From Clostridia bacterium (GTDB taxonomy: Bacteria > Bacillota > Clostridia > Oscillospirales > Acutalibacteraceae), in contig JAFQRA010000015.1 in NCBI GenBank assembly GCA_017410325.1, positions 20,789-84,788 on the forward strand: a stretch of DNA of 64,000 nt, read 5' to 3'. The translations under genes were made by a program, and so were the position numbers. The stretch's first letter is position 1. Each line of letters opens with the position of its first letter. Positions 25,605 through 33,462 of the stretch are shown piece after piece. The notes beneath the pieces are model-generated. The model had not been told where the DNA came from. It made no database searches and was given only the letters and a program-made list of their open reading frames with translations.

Positions 25605-28600
25605 ATGTCGGGCTTTACACATTTACATCTGCATACCGAGTACAGCTTGCTTGACGGTGCCTGCCGTATCAGGCCTCTTGTCGCCGCTGCAAAGGAGCTG
25701 GGGCAGACAAGCCTTGCCATTACCGACCACGGTGCTCTTTTCGGTGCAATAGATTTTTATAAGGAAGCAAAAAAGCAGGGCATTAAGCCGATAATAGGCT
25801 GTGAGGTCTACGTTGCGGCAAGAACACGCTTTGATAAGGTTCACGGTATGGACAGCGAGCGTTACCACCTTGTACTGCTTGCCGAAAACGATACGGGCTA
25901 CCGCAATCTGATCAAAATCGTGTCGGATGCCTGGACTCAGGGCTTTTACACAAAGCCCCGTGTAGATAAGGAACTGCTCGAAAAATATCACGAGGGTATA
26001 ATTGCCCTTTCTGCCTGCCTTGCCGGCGAAATTCCGCAGGCGCTTCTCAAAAACGATTACGAGCAGGCTGTCAGGACGGCACAGTGGTACAAAGAAGCCT
26101 TCGGCGAAAACAATTACTTTATCGAAATCCAGAACCACGGTATCGAGGAGGAGCTTCGTGTTCTGCCTCAGCTTGTCCGCCTTGCAAGGGAGCAGGGGAT
26201 AGGTCTTGTTGCCACGAACGATACCCACTATATAGAAAAACGGCATTCCAAAATTCAGCAGATTCTGATCTGCATACAGACTAACCATATCCTCGGCGAA
26301 AACACAGGGCTTGAATTTGAGGCAGACGAGTTTTATCTCAAGAGCGAAAGCGAAATGCGGGAGCTTTTTGCCGATTTCCCCGAGGCTGTGGACAATACCG
26401 CAAAAATTGCCGAAAGATGTAACGTTGAAATAGAATTCGGCAACACGAAGCTGCCCAATTTCGATACCCCCAACGGTGAGGACCATTTTGAATATTTTGC
26501 TTCACTCTGCCGTGAGGGCTTTAAAAAGCGTTACGGCGAAAACGCTACCGAGGAATACAGGGAGCGGCTTGAATACGAGCTCGGCGTTGTCAACAAAATG
26601 GGCTATACGGACTATTACCTTATAGTCAACGATTTTGTTCAGTACGCAAAGAATAACGGCATTCCCGTCGGCCCGGGCAGAGGCTCGGGCGCAGGCAGTA
26701 TAGCCGCCTACTGTATAGGCATAACGGGCATTGACCCGATGAAGTATAACCTTCTTTTTGAGCGTTTTCTCAACCCCGAAAGGGTGAGTATGCCCGACTT
26801 TGACATTGACTTCTGCTATGAAAGACGGCAGGAGGTTATCGACTATGTTATTTCAAAATACGGCTCCGACCACGTTTCGCAGATTGTCACCTTCGGTACG
26901 CTTGCCGCAAAGGCCGCCGTGCGTGACGTAGGCAGGGTTATGGGTCTGCCGTACGCAACGGTGGACTCCGTTGCAAAGCTCATTCCGTTTGAGCTGAATA
27001 TCACTCTTGACAAGGCTCTTGCACGCTCGTCCGATTTACGCAAGCGTTATGATTCCGATGAAACTGTGAAAGAGCTTATTGACAACGCTATGCAGATTGA
27101 GGGTATGCCCCGACACGCCTCAAAGCACGCCGCAGGCGTTGTTATCACCCGTGACCCCGTCAAGGAATACGTGCCGCTTGCGCTGAGTGACGATTTGGCT
27201 GTTACCCAGTACACTATGGTTTCCCTTGAAGAACTGGGTCTTCTTAAAATGGATTTCCTCGGGCTTAAAACACTCACCGTTATTTCCGATGCCGAAAAAG
27301 CGGTTAAGAAAATTGAGCCCGATTTCGATATTGAAAAAATTCCGCTTGACGACAAGGCAACCTATAAAATGTTTGCTTCGGGTCAGACTCTGGGCGTTTT
27401 CCAGTTTGAATCCGCAGGTATGCGAAGCGTGCTTACCAGAATTAAGCCGACCGTGCTTGAAGACCTGATAGCCGTTGTTTCGCTTTACCGTCCCGGCCCT
27501 ATGGACTCGATTGACACATATATAGAAAACAGAAGAAATCCCGAAAAGACAAGCTATAAAGCGGACAAGCTGCGCAGTATTATGGAGGTTACGCACGGCT
27601 GTCTTATATACCAGGAGCAGGTTATGCAGGTTTTCCGTGAGCTTGCAGGCTACTCCTACGGCAGGGCAGACGTCGTGCGCCGTGCAATGTCCAAGAAAAA
27701 GCACGACGTTATGGAAATGGAGCGCAAAACCTTTATCGAGGGTGCTGTCAGCAGGGGAGTTGAGCCTGCCGCGGCAAATTCGATTTTTGAGGATATGTCA
27801 TCGTTTGCTTCCTACGCCTTTAATAAATCCCACGCCGCCGCCTATTCCTTGGTGGCTTACCGCACGGCATATCTCAAATGCCACTATCCGCAGCAGTTTA
27901 TGGCGGCGCTTCTCACAAGCGTGCTTGACCAGACAGCCAAGGTCTGCGGCTATATCAACGAGTGTGAGCGTCTGGGAATACGGGTTATGCCGCCCGACGT
28001 AAATTCAAGCTACGGCGGATTTGTGGCTGAAAACGGCAGAATTCTTTTCGGCCTGCTTGCCGTAAAAAACCTCGGCAGAAATCTTATCAGGGCTATTGTG
28101 GAGGAAAGAGAGAAAAACGGCAGATTCACGTCGTTTTACTCCTTCTGCAAGCGTGTTTACGGAAACAATTTCAACCGCCGTGCCGCAGAAAGCCTCGTTT
28201 ATTCGGGCGCTCTTGACGGGCTGGGCTTAAACCGCCGTCAGATGCTGCAGATGCTTCCTGCCGTTATGTCACAGCTTGAGGCGGACAAGGCCTACAGTAT
28301 GAGCGGTCAGATTAATTTGTTCAGCCTCATCGGCGAGGAAAAAAGCATAGAGCCCGAAATTCCGCAGGTGAGTGAGCTTCCGCAGGACGAAAGGCTGATG
28401 CGCGAAAAAGAGGTTGTCGGTTTTTACGTCAGCGGTCACCCGATGTCGGGCTATGCTCCGCTTGCCGAAAAGCTCGGCTGTGCAAAAATTTTTGATTTGA
28501 CGGAAGGCGAAGGCTATTCCGACAATGAAAACATCAAAGTGCTGGGCATCATAACCTCTGTAAAGAAAAAAATAACGAGAAGCAACGCTGAAATGGCCTT

Positions 28601-29027
28601 CGTTACCCTTGAAGATATGAGCGGCAATATTGAAGCGCTTCTCTTCCCGAAAACCGTTGCCTCGACAATGGAAATTTTAAAGACGGGTAACGTTGTGCTC
28701 CTTGAGGGCAGACTCAGCCTGCGTGAGGACAAGGAGCCGAGCCTCGTGTGCGAAAAGCTTTCACCCTGCCCGAAGGACGTGCCCGAAGCAACGCCTGAAA
28801 AAAAGAAAAAGCACGGTCTGTTCCTACGCGTTGAAGCAAGGGGTGGCGAGCAGGAAAAGCGAGCGCTGAATTTGCTGGGCATTTTTGACGAGGGAAACAC
28901 ACCGGCGTATATTTACTATAATGATATTAAGGAATATTCAAAGCAGGCTGTCGGAGTTGGCGTCAACGAGCCGCTTGTAAATGAATTAAAACGGCTTTTG
29001 GGCGCAGAAAACGTCGTTCTGCAGTAG
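25605..29027 (+). CDS. dnaE: DnaE, DNA polymerase III alpha subunit
   Basis: Replicative polymerase subunit of the DnaE type (1140 residues, C-family). The PHP domain opens with HLHLHTEYSLLDGACRI. The polymerase core contains VGPGRGSGAGSIAAYCIGIT and the catalytic PDFDIDFCYERR, followed by RYDSDETVKELIDNA. Then come helix-hairpin-helix and an OB-fold region near ITSVKKKITRSNAEMAFVTLED. The C-terminal end is shorter than in E. coli. In Firmicutes it works beside PolC. An excellent AAAGGAGG precedes the ATG. No truncation or frameshift was seen. Confidence 0.98.
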   Translation: MSGFTHLHLHTEYSLLDGACRIRPLVAAAKELGQTSLAITDHGALFGAIDFYKEAKKQGIKPIIGCEVYVAARTRFDKVHGMDSERYHLVLLAENDTGYRNLIKIVSDAWTQGFYTKPRVDKELLEKYHEGIIALSACLAGEIPQALLKNDYEQAVRTAQWYKEAFGENNYFIEIQNHGIEEELRVLPQLVRLAREQGIGLVATNDTHYIEKRHSKIQQILICIQTNHILGENTGLEFEADEFYLKSESEMRELFADFPEAVDNTAKIAERCNVEIEFGNTKLPNFDTPNGEDHFEYFASLCREGFKKRYGENATEEYRERLEYELGVVNKMGYTDYYLIVNDFVQYAKNNGIPVGPGRGSGAGSIAAYCIGITGIDPMKYNLLFERFLNPERVSMPDFDIDFCYERRQEVIDYVISKYGSDHVSQIVTFGTLAAKAAVRDVGRVMGLPYATVDSVAKLIPFELNITLDKALARSSDLRKRYDSDETVKELIDNAMQIEGMPRHASKHAAGVVITRDPVKEYVPLALSDDLAVTQYTMVSLEELGLLKMDFLGLKTLTVISDAEKAVKKIEPDFDIEKIPLDDKATYKMFASGQTLGVFQFESAGMRSVLTRIKPTVLEDLIAVVSLYRPGPMDSIDTYIENRRNPEKTSYKADKLRSIMEVTHGCLIYQEQVMQVFRELAGYSYGRADVVRRAMSKKKHDVMEMERKTFIEGAVSRGVEPAAANSIFEDMSSFASYAFNKSHAAAYSLVAYRTAYLKCHYPQQFMAALLTSVLDQTAKVCGYINECERLGIRVMPPDVNSSYGGFVAENGRILFGLLAVKNLGRNLIRAIVEEREKNGRFTSFYSFCKRVYGNNFNRRAAESLVYSGALDGLGLNRRQMLQMLPAVMSQLEADKAYSMSGQINLFSLIGEEKSIEPEIPQVSELPQDERLMREKEVVGFYVSGHPMSGYAPLAEKLGCAKIFDLTEGEGYSDNENIKVLGIITSVKKKITRSNAEMAFVTLEDMSGNIEALLFPKTVASTMEILKTGNVVLLEGRLSLREDKEPSLVCEKLSPCPKDVPEATPEKKKKHGLFLRVEARGGEQEKRALNLLGIFDEGNTPAYIYYNDIKEYSKQAVGVGVNEPLVNELKRLLGAENVVLQ

Positions 29028-29054
29028 TCAGAATAGTATATTTTTCTATAAAAC

Positions 29055-29082
29055 TTGACATATTTTTTTATTTGTGTATTAT
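29055..29082 (+). promoter_or_regulatory. Promoter of pfkA
   Basis: Consensus -35 TTGACA (29055-29060), 16-bp T-rich spacer, -10 TATTAT (29077-29082), giving pfkA its own start separate from dnaE. Confidence 0.75.
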
Positions 29083-29128
29083 ATTAGGGAATGATTTTTA
29101 AGCATTAACCATAGGAGAGATTTTTATT

Positions 29129-30106
29129 ATGAAAAAGATTGGTGTTCTCACAAGCGGCGGCGACGCACCGGGTATGAACGCTGCGGTACGCGCAGTTGTC
29201 CGTACAGCTCTTTACAACAATATGGAGGTTGTCGGTATCCGTTACGGCTACAAGGGCCTTCTCGAAGAAGATTTTATCGAAATGAATATGCGTAACGTCT
29301 GCGATATTATCCACCGCGGCGGTACGAAGATTTATACTGCTCGCTGCCCCGAATTCAAGGAGGAGGAAGCAGTACGCAGAGCAGTTGAGATCGCAAAGAA
29401 GAACGGCATTGAAGGTCTTGTCGTCATCGGCGGCGACGGCTCATTCCGCGGCGCAAGAGACCTTTCCAACTTCGGTCTTCCCTGTGTTGCCGTTCCCGGT
29501 ACTATAGATAACGATATAGTCTGCACAGACTACACAATCGGCTTTGACACCTGCCTTAACACAGTTCAGCAGCTTGTTGACCGCCTTCGCGATACTATCG
29601 AAAGCCACAGCCGCTGCTCCGTAGTAGAGGTTATGGGTGCCCGTGCAGGCTACCTCACACTCAACGCAGGTATTGCTGTCGGCGCTACCGCTATCGTTAT
29701 TCCCGAAATCCCCTACGATATCGAGAAGGACGTTATCAGCAAGATTAAGCGCACCAAGGAAACAGGCAAAAACCACTTCATCGTTATGGTTGCCGAGGGT
29801 GTCCGTTTCCGTGACGGCATAACCGTTGAGCAGATGGCAAAGGAAATCGAGGAAAAGACAGGCATCGAAGCCCGTGCAACAGTCCTCGGCCATATTCAGC
29901 GCGGCGGTACTCCCACGGTACGCGACCGTGTTATCGCAAGCCAGATGGGTAACAAGGCTGTTCACCTCCTTCACGAGGGTAAGAGCAACCGCGTTGTCGT
30001 AATGCACGGCGAAACGATTACGGATCACGATATCAATGAGGCTCTCAATATGAAGAAGACCATTGATAAGGACCTCTACAACTGCGCTATGGAGATTTCT
30101 CTGTAA
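29129..30106 (+). CDS. pfkA: 6-phosphofructokinase
   Basis: Commits fructose 6-phosphate to glycolysis with ATP. The 325-residue protein begins MKKIGVLTSGGDAPGMNAAV; VVIGGDGSFRGA forms the ATP site with Gly at the position that favours ATP over pyrophosphate. PGTIDNDI carries the catalytic Asp, and TIGFDTCLNTV and EVMGARAGYLTLNAG follow. The end GDxxA-like region is complete. This is the standard bacterial allosteric PfkA length. It is the last gene in the dnaE direction, with its own promoter and a strong terminator. Confidence 0.98.
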   Translation: MKKIGVLTSGGDAPGMNAAVRAVVRTALYNNMEVVGIRYGYKGLLEEDFIEMNMRNVCDIIHRGGTKIYTARCPEFKEEEAVRRAVEIAKKNGIEGLVVIGGDGSFRGARDLSNFGLPCVAVPGTIDNDIVCTDYTIGFDTCLNTVQQLVDRLRDTIESHSRCSVVEVMGARAGYLTLNAGIAVGATAIVIPEIPYDIEKDVISKIKRTKETGKNHFIVMVAEGVRFRDGITVEQMAKEIEEKTGIEARATVLGHIQRGGTPTVRDRVIASQMGNKAVHLLHEGKSNRVVVMHGETITDHDINEALNMKKTIDKDLYNCAMEISL

Positions 30107-30131
30107 GCTATACCTTTACATTAAAAAATTA

Positions 30132-30175
30132 CCACCCGAAGAAGAATGAAAACTCTTTTTCGGGTGGATTTTTTT
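30132..30175. terminator. Bidirectional terminator between pfkA and the M56 protease gene
   Basis: Stem CCACCCGAA (30132-30140) with TTCGGGTGG (30159-30167), followed by ATTTTTTT. The reverse strand also shows a T run. Confidence 0.85.
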
Positions 30176-30182
30176 GTGAAGT

Positions 30183-32777
30183 TTAATCTTCTAACTCATA
30201 AACTGCCCATACGGTGGGGATTTGCAGGGGATAGGTTTCCTGAATCGTGCCGTCGTAAATGAATCTCACCTTGTCGCCCTTTTTCATTTCGGGCAGCTCA
30301 ATGTGGGATAATACGCTTTTAAGGCTTACGGTGGCTTGCGTGCCTTCTTTGATTCCTGTATTATTGCCATACGCTTCAACAAACAGGCTGCTGCCGTTGT
30401 TTTCAACAATTACAGCATCAAAATGCGGCTCGTCATTATAACCCACGGGTGCTGTAACGCCGTTGATGTCGTCGTTTGATTCAACACGTACAACCAGAGT
30501 GTCATAATCAAATCTTAACTTAGCGTTGAATTCTTTGTATAAAAAGTAACTCAAGCGCTCACTGGTCATTAAAAATTCGTTACCTACCGCTTTGCATTCT
30601 GCACTATGGGTTGTTCCCGGGAGCTTTGCAAGAAAGTTGAAATCGTTGCGCTCGGTTGTTATTTTAAGTGAATTTTTATCTTTGTTCAAAAGATATTTTC
30701 TACCATTGTATTTAATTGTTACATCGTTGGCTGTCGGGTTTTCTACTGTTGCGCCGAGTGCTTTCACAATTGTAAACAGCGGAAGTGTTACATAATTATC
30801 TTCTTTGTTGAATTCAATATAACCGTTTGCGTTGATTTCCTGTCCGTTAACTATAAGGCGCGGTTTCTTTACGGCGGTAGTCGTCGTTTCCTTTTCCGTC
30901 GGGATACTTCCGCTTATAAACTTAACCGCCGCAGAGTATTCCGTTGTGCTTATATCGGCGTAAGTGATAATCAAATCCTTGTTGCCGTCAACCGTGTTGC
31001 GCTTGATTATCGTGTAGCCGTCGTACCAATAAAACTTCGTTCCGCCGTCCTTGAGTATATCCGTTTTTGCCTTGCTGTTTTTGACGTCTTCTTCCGCTTT
31101 TTTCAGCAGCGTGTCAACATACAGCTTTTCGGAATTGAGCGCATCGCCGATGTAAACGCTCTTACTGCCGAGCGTTACGTAAGCCTTGTCAAGGCAGTAG
31201 AGGTAAGCGTGAAAACCGTTCTTTTTATAGAAGGTTTCATCCGTCATCCACGTAACGCCGCTTGTCTTGCTTCTTTCAACGGTCAGCTCATAGTCAAATT
31301 TTGCTTCGAGTGCAACCGTTGAGTAAGGCTCGGAGTAGGTAACGGTAACGTCCTCAGGGTTAAGTCCGAAGTAGGCAATTGCCTGTGCTTTGCAGTTATC
31401 TATAAGTTCTTGAGAATAGCCGCCGTCGATAACCTTGTTAACTAAAGCGGTCGGGAATTTTGCCTGCAAATCCTTGATGTATGAGCTTCCCATACCCGGC
31501 TCCCAGTAATCGTAAAGCGCATAGCTGTCCTCTCCGTTTACAACGAATGAGAGCGCAAGCGGAGTGCCGTTACCGCCCATTTCAATGAGCTTTCCGTCCT
31601 CGGTGCTGTATTCGTTGTAGCTTGATACAAGGTAAACCGTAATTGCTATTCCGTTTTCGTCGGGCTTGCTCACGGTTTCGGTTGCAAGCACTTTAAATGC
31701 TGCACAGGCAAATTCGCCGTCAAGGTAACTGCCCTTGTTATGCTTTACGATTTCCTCACTTATGGTCTTTTCAAGCTCGGGCGATATGTCGGGCGAATAG
31801 TCGATTTTCCTTGAGTCTGTCGGGTTGGTCAGGAAGCAGACTGCCGTAACGATACAGATAACGACAGCCGCAATGATAACCCAGAACGCAGGCTTTTTGT
31901 AATTCATTACTCCTTTTATCCTTTCTTTTACGCCCGTTTCACCGAATGCGAGGGGGCACGCGGCAATGGATTTGCGGCTGATGCTCGCGTTTAGCAAAGC
32001 CGTTGAATAATCCCTGCGCTGCTGCTCGTCAAGCTCCTTTACTACCTTTTCATCGCAGGCGGCTTCAATATCCCTACAAAGCAGAACGTAGGCAGCCCAC
32101 AGCAGGGGATTGAACCAGTAAATGCTCAGCAGCACAAAGCCAAGCGGTTTTATAAGGTGGTCAAGGCGTTTGATGTGTGCCTTCTCGTGCGCAATTACAA
32201 GCGGCAGGTCGTTTTCGTTTGTCTTGTACGGAATATAAATTTTGGGCTTTATGATTCCGAGCACAAACGGCGACTGCACAAACTCGCTTTGGTATATGTT
32301 TCCTTCCTTTTTCGTTGCGGTTTTAAGGCTCATTTTAAGCCTTGCCCAGCTCGCAAGGGCGTAAAGCAGCATAATTACAAGCCCCGACAGCCACACGCAG
32401 GCGAGAATAATCGTCACGTCAACCGTTCTTTCTGCCATCGGCACAAAGTCGGCGTACTGTGTGTTTACCGCGTTGTCAAGCGGCTCAATGCCCGAATTGA
32501 TTTTAAATTCGTTTAAATAGGGCAGAGTAGGGTCAATTGTTTGTGCGCTGGGAATAAGGCTGAACACGCTTTCAATTGAAAACGGGAAAATAAGCCTGAG
32601 TGCAACTATGCCCCAGAGCACGCAGTTGAGCCATTTCGGAGCTTTTCTGAACAGTAAGCGGAGCACAAGCACCGCAAGCACAATCCAGCCTGCCGTAATA
32701 CTGATGTTTACAATTTCGAGAAACGGCACGGTAATAAAGGTTAAAAACTTCTGAATTAAGTAAATGATTTCGTCCAT
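30183..32777 (-). CDS. BlaR1-like M56 membrane metalloprotease with a non-beta-lactam sensor region
   Basis: An 864-residue integral membrane protease. About four N-terminal membrane segments surround an M56 zinc protease domain with HEKAHIKRLDH (HExxH-type, about 203-213) and a downstream YWFNPLLWAAY segment. A further membrane segment ends near residue 312. In BlaR1/MecR1 a penicillin-binding sensor would follow; here the outside region instead shows an undefined domain, a copper-amine-oxidase N-like domain (about 640-760, GYIEFNKEDNYVTLPLF) and a DUF3221-like beta domain at the C-terminus. The start is ATG 32777 after AAGGAGGGG. It lies just after a BlaI-type repressor gene, whose product it presumably cleaves in response to an unknown signal. 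Confidence 0.9.
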   Translation of the reverse strand: MDEIIYLIQKFLTFITVPFLEIVNISITAGWIVLAVLVLRLLFRKAPKWLNCVLWGIVALRLIFPFSIESVFSLIPSAQTIDPTLPYLNEFKINSGIEPLDNAVNTQYADFVPMAERTVDVTIILACVWLSGLVIMLLYALASWARLKMSLKTATKKEGNIYQSEFVQSPFVLGIIKPKIYIPYKTNENDLPLVIAHEKAHIKRLDHLIKPLGFVLLSIYWFNPLLWAAYVLLCRDIEAACDEKVVKELDEQQRRDYSTALLNASISRKSIAACPLAFGETGVKERIKGVMNYKKPAFWVIIAAVVICIVTAVCFLTNPTDSRKIDYSPDISPELEKTISEEIVKHNKGSYLDGEFACAAFKVLATETVSKPDENGIAITVYLVSSYNEYSTEDGKLIEMGGNGTPLALSFVVNGEDSYALYDYWEPGMGSSYIKDLQAKFPTALVNKVIDGGYSQELIDNCKAQAIAYFGLNPEDVTVTYSEPYSTVALEAKFDYELTVERSKTSGVTWMTDETFYKKNGFHAYLYCLDKAYVTLGSKSVYIGDALNSEKLYVDTLLKKAEEDVKNSKAKTDILKDGGTKFYWYDGYTIIKRNTVDGNKDLIITYADISTTEYSAAVKFISGSIPTEKETTTTAVKKPRLIVNGQEINANGYIEFNKEDNYVTLPLFTIVKALGATVENPTANDVTIKYNGRKYLLNKDKNSLKITTERNDFNFLAKLPGTTHSAECKAVGNEFLMTSERLSYFLYKEFNAKLRFDYDTLVVRVESNDDINGVTAPVGYNDEPHFDAVIVENNGSSLFVEAYGNNTGIKEGTQATVSLKSVLSHIELPEMKKGDKVRFIYDGTIQETYPLQIPTVWAVYELED

Positions 32778-32789
32778 TCTCACCCCTCC

Positions 32790-33140
32790 TTACTTTTCGA
32801 TAATTCTGCGAATCTGCTCGATTTCATCGTCACTTAGTGCCTTGCTTTTTGCAAAGGCGGCAATGAAGGCGGGCACGGAGTTTTCAAACTTCTTCTCCAT
32901 AAGCTCCTCAATTTCCGCCTGCTGTACCTCCTGCTTTGAAACGAGCGAGGTTACAACCGTGTTTTCGTTTTTGAGCACGCCTCTGTCGGAAAGGCGCTTG
33001 ATTACCGTGTAGGTCGTCGTTTTCGACCAGCCGAGCTGCTCCTTGCAAAGCTCGCTTAAACGGCGGGAGGAAACGGGCTCGTTTTCCCACAGAATGAGGC
33101 AGAAGCGGTATTCGCTTTCAAATACCTTGGGTGCAGACAT
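32790..33140 (-). CDS. BlaI/MecI family repressor
   Basis: A 116-residue winged-helix repressor. RFCLILWENEPVSSRRLSEL and LGWSKTTTYTVIKRLSDRGVL form the DNA-binding domain; the C-terminal part (about 75-116) is the dimerisation helix region containing the site normally cut by BlaR1-type proteases. It probably represses its own operon through the two palindromes at 33163-33178 and 33187-33202. The start at 33140 follows AAGGAAG; an in-frame GTG three codons earlier overlaps that site. It is followed after 12 bases by the M56 protease gene. Confidence 0.92.
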   Translation of the reverse strand: MSAPKVFESEYRFCLILWENEPVSSRRLSELCKEQLGWSKTTTYTVIKRLSDRGVLKNENTVVTSLVSKQEVQQAEIEELMEKKFENSVPAFIAAFAKSKALSDDEIEQIRRIIEK

Positions 33141-33162
33141 ATTTTTCACTTCCTTTTCGTTG

Positions 33163-33178
33163 TTCTAATGCATTAGTA
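33163..33178. promoter_or_regulatory. BlaI-type operator, downstream box
   Basis: TTCTAATGCATTAGTA; the inner CTAATGCATTAG (33165-33176) is a perfect palindrome. It begins at about the predicted transcription start of the repressor-protease operon. Confidence 0.65.
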
Positions 33179-33185
33179 CAACGCT

Positions 33186-33214
33186 ATTCTAACGCATTAG
33201 AACGAGTTTGTCAA
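33186..33214 (-). promoter_or_regulatory. Promoter of the BlaI/M56 operon
   Basis: Minus-strand -35 TTGACA (33214-33209), 17-bp spacer, -10 TAGAAT (33191-33186), overlapping the upstream operator box. Confidence 0.8.
33187..33202. promoter_or_regulatory. BlaI-type operator, upstream box
   Basis: TTCTAACGCATTAGAA, a near-perfect palindrome whose centre is 24 bp from the downstream box. It covers the -10 box and part of the spacer, so a bound repressor should block RNA polymerase. Confidence 0.65.
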
Positions 33215-33253
33215 TACGGATTTCAAAAATTAGTTGTTTAAATGAAACTTGAA

Positions 33254-33378
33254 GAATTATGAATTAGGAATTATGAATTAGGAATTGATGGCGGGACACC
33301 CGCACCCGAAAAATATAATCGGGTGTGGGCGTAAGCCCACCCTTTAATTCCTAATTCCGCATTCCGAATTCCTAATTG
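33254..33378. repeat. Small element with long imperfect inverted-repeat arms
   Basis: A left arm of about 33 bp built from GAATTATGAATTAGGAATT units (33254-33286) and a right arm of matching AATTCCTAATTCC units (33346-33378). They surround a hairpin-rich core with CGGGACACCCG, ACCCG/CGGGT and GTGGGC-GTAA-GCCCAC (33325-33340). It makes up most of the gap between the BlaI operon and pcrA and has no coding potential. The core hairpin is nearly the same as at 4802-4826. Confidence 0.6.
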
Positions 33379-33406
33379 AATTTACAATTATTTTAATTTT
33401 TCCGTC

Positions 33407-33435
33407 TTGCCTTTTAAATTTATATATAGTAAAAT
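33407..33435 (+). promoter_or_regulatory. Promoter of pcrA
   Basis: -35 TTGCCT (33407-33412), 17-bp spacer, -10 TAAAAT (33430-33435), 28 bases before the start codon. Confidence 0.6.
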
Positions 33436-33462
33436 AAACACATCTTATTATGGTGGTATATT

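Noticed and set aside
30183-33140. Beta-lactam resistance locus (blaR1-blaI)
   Set aside because: The penicillin-binding sensor domain and any beta-lactamase gene are absent, so only the switch architecture is shared.
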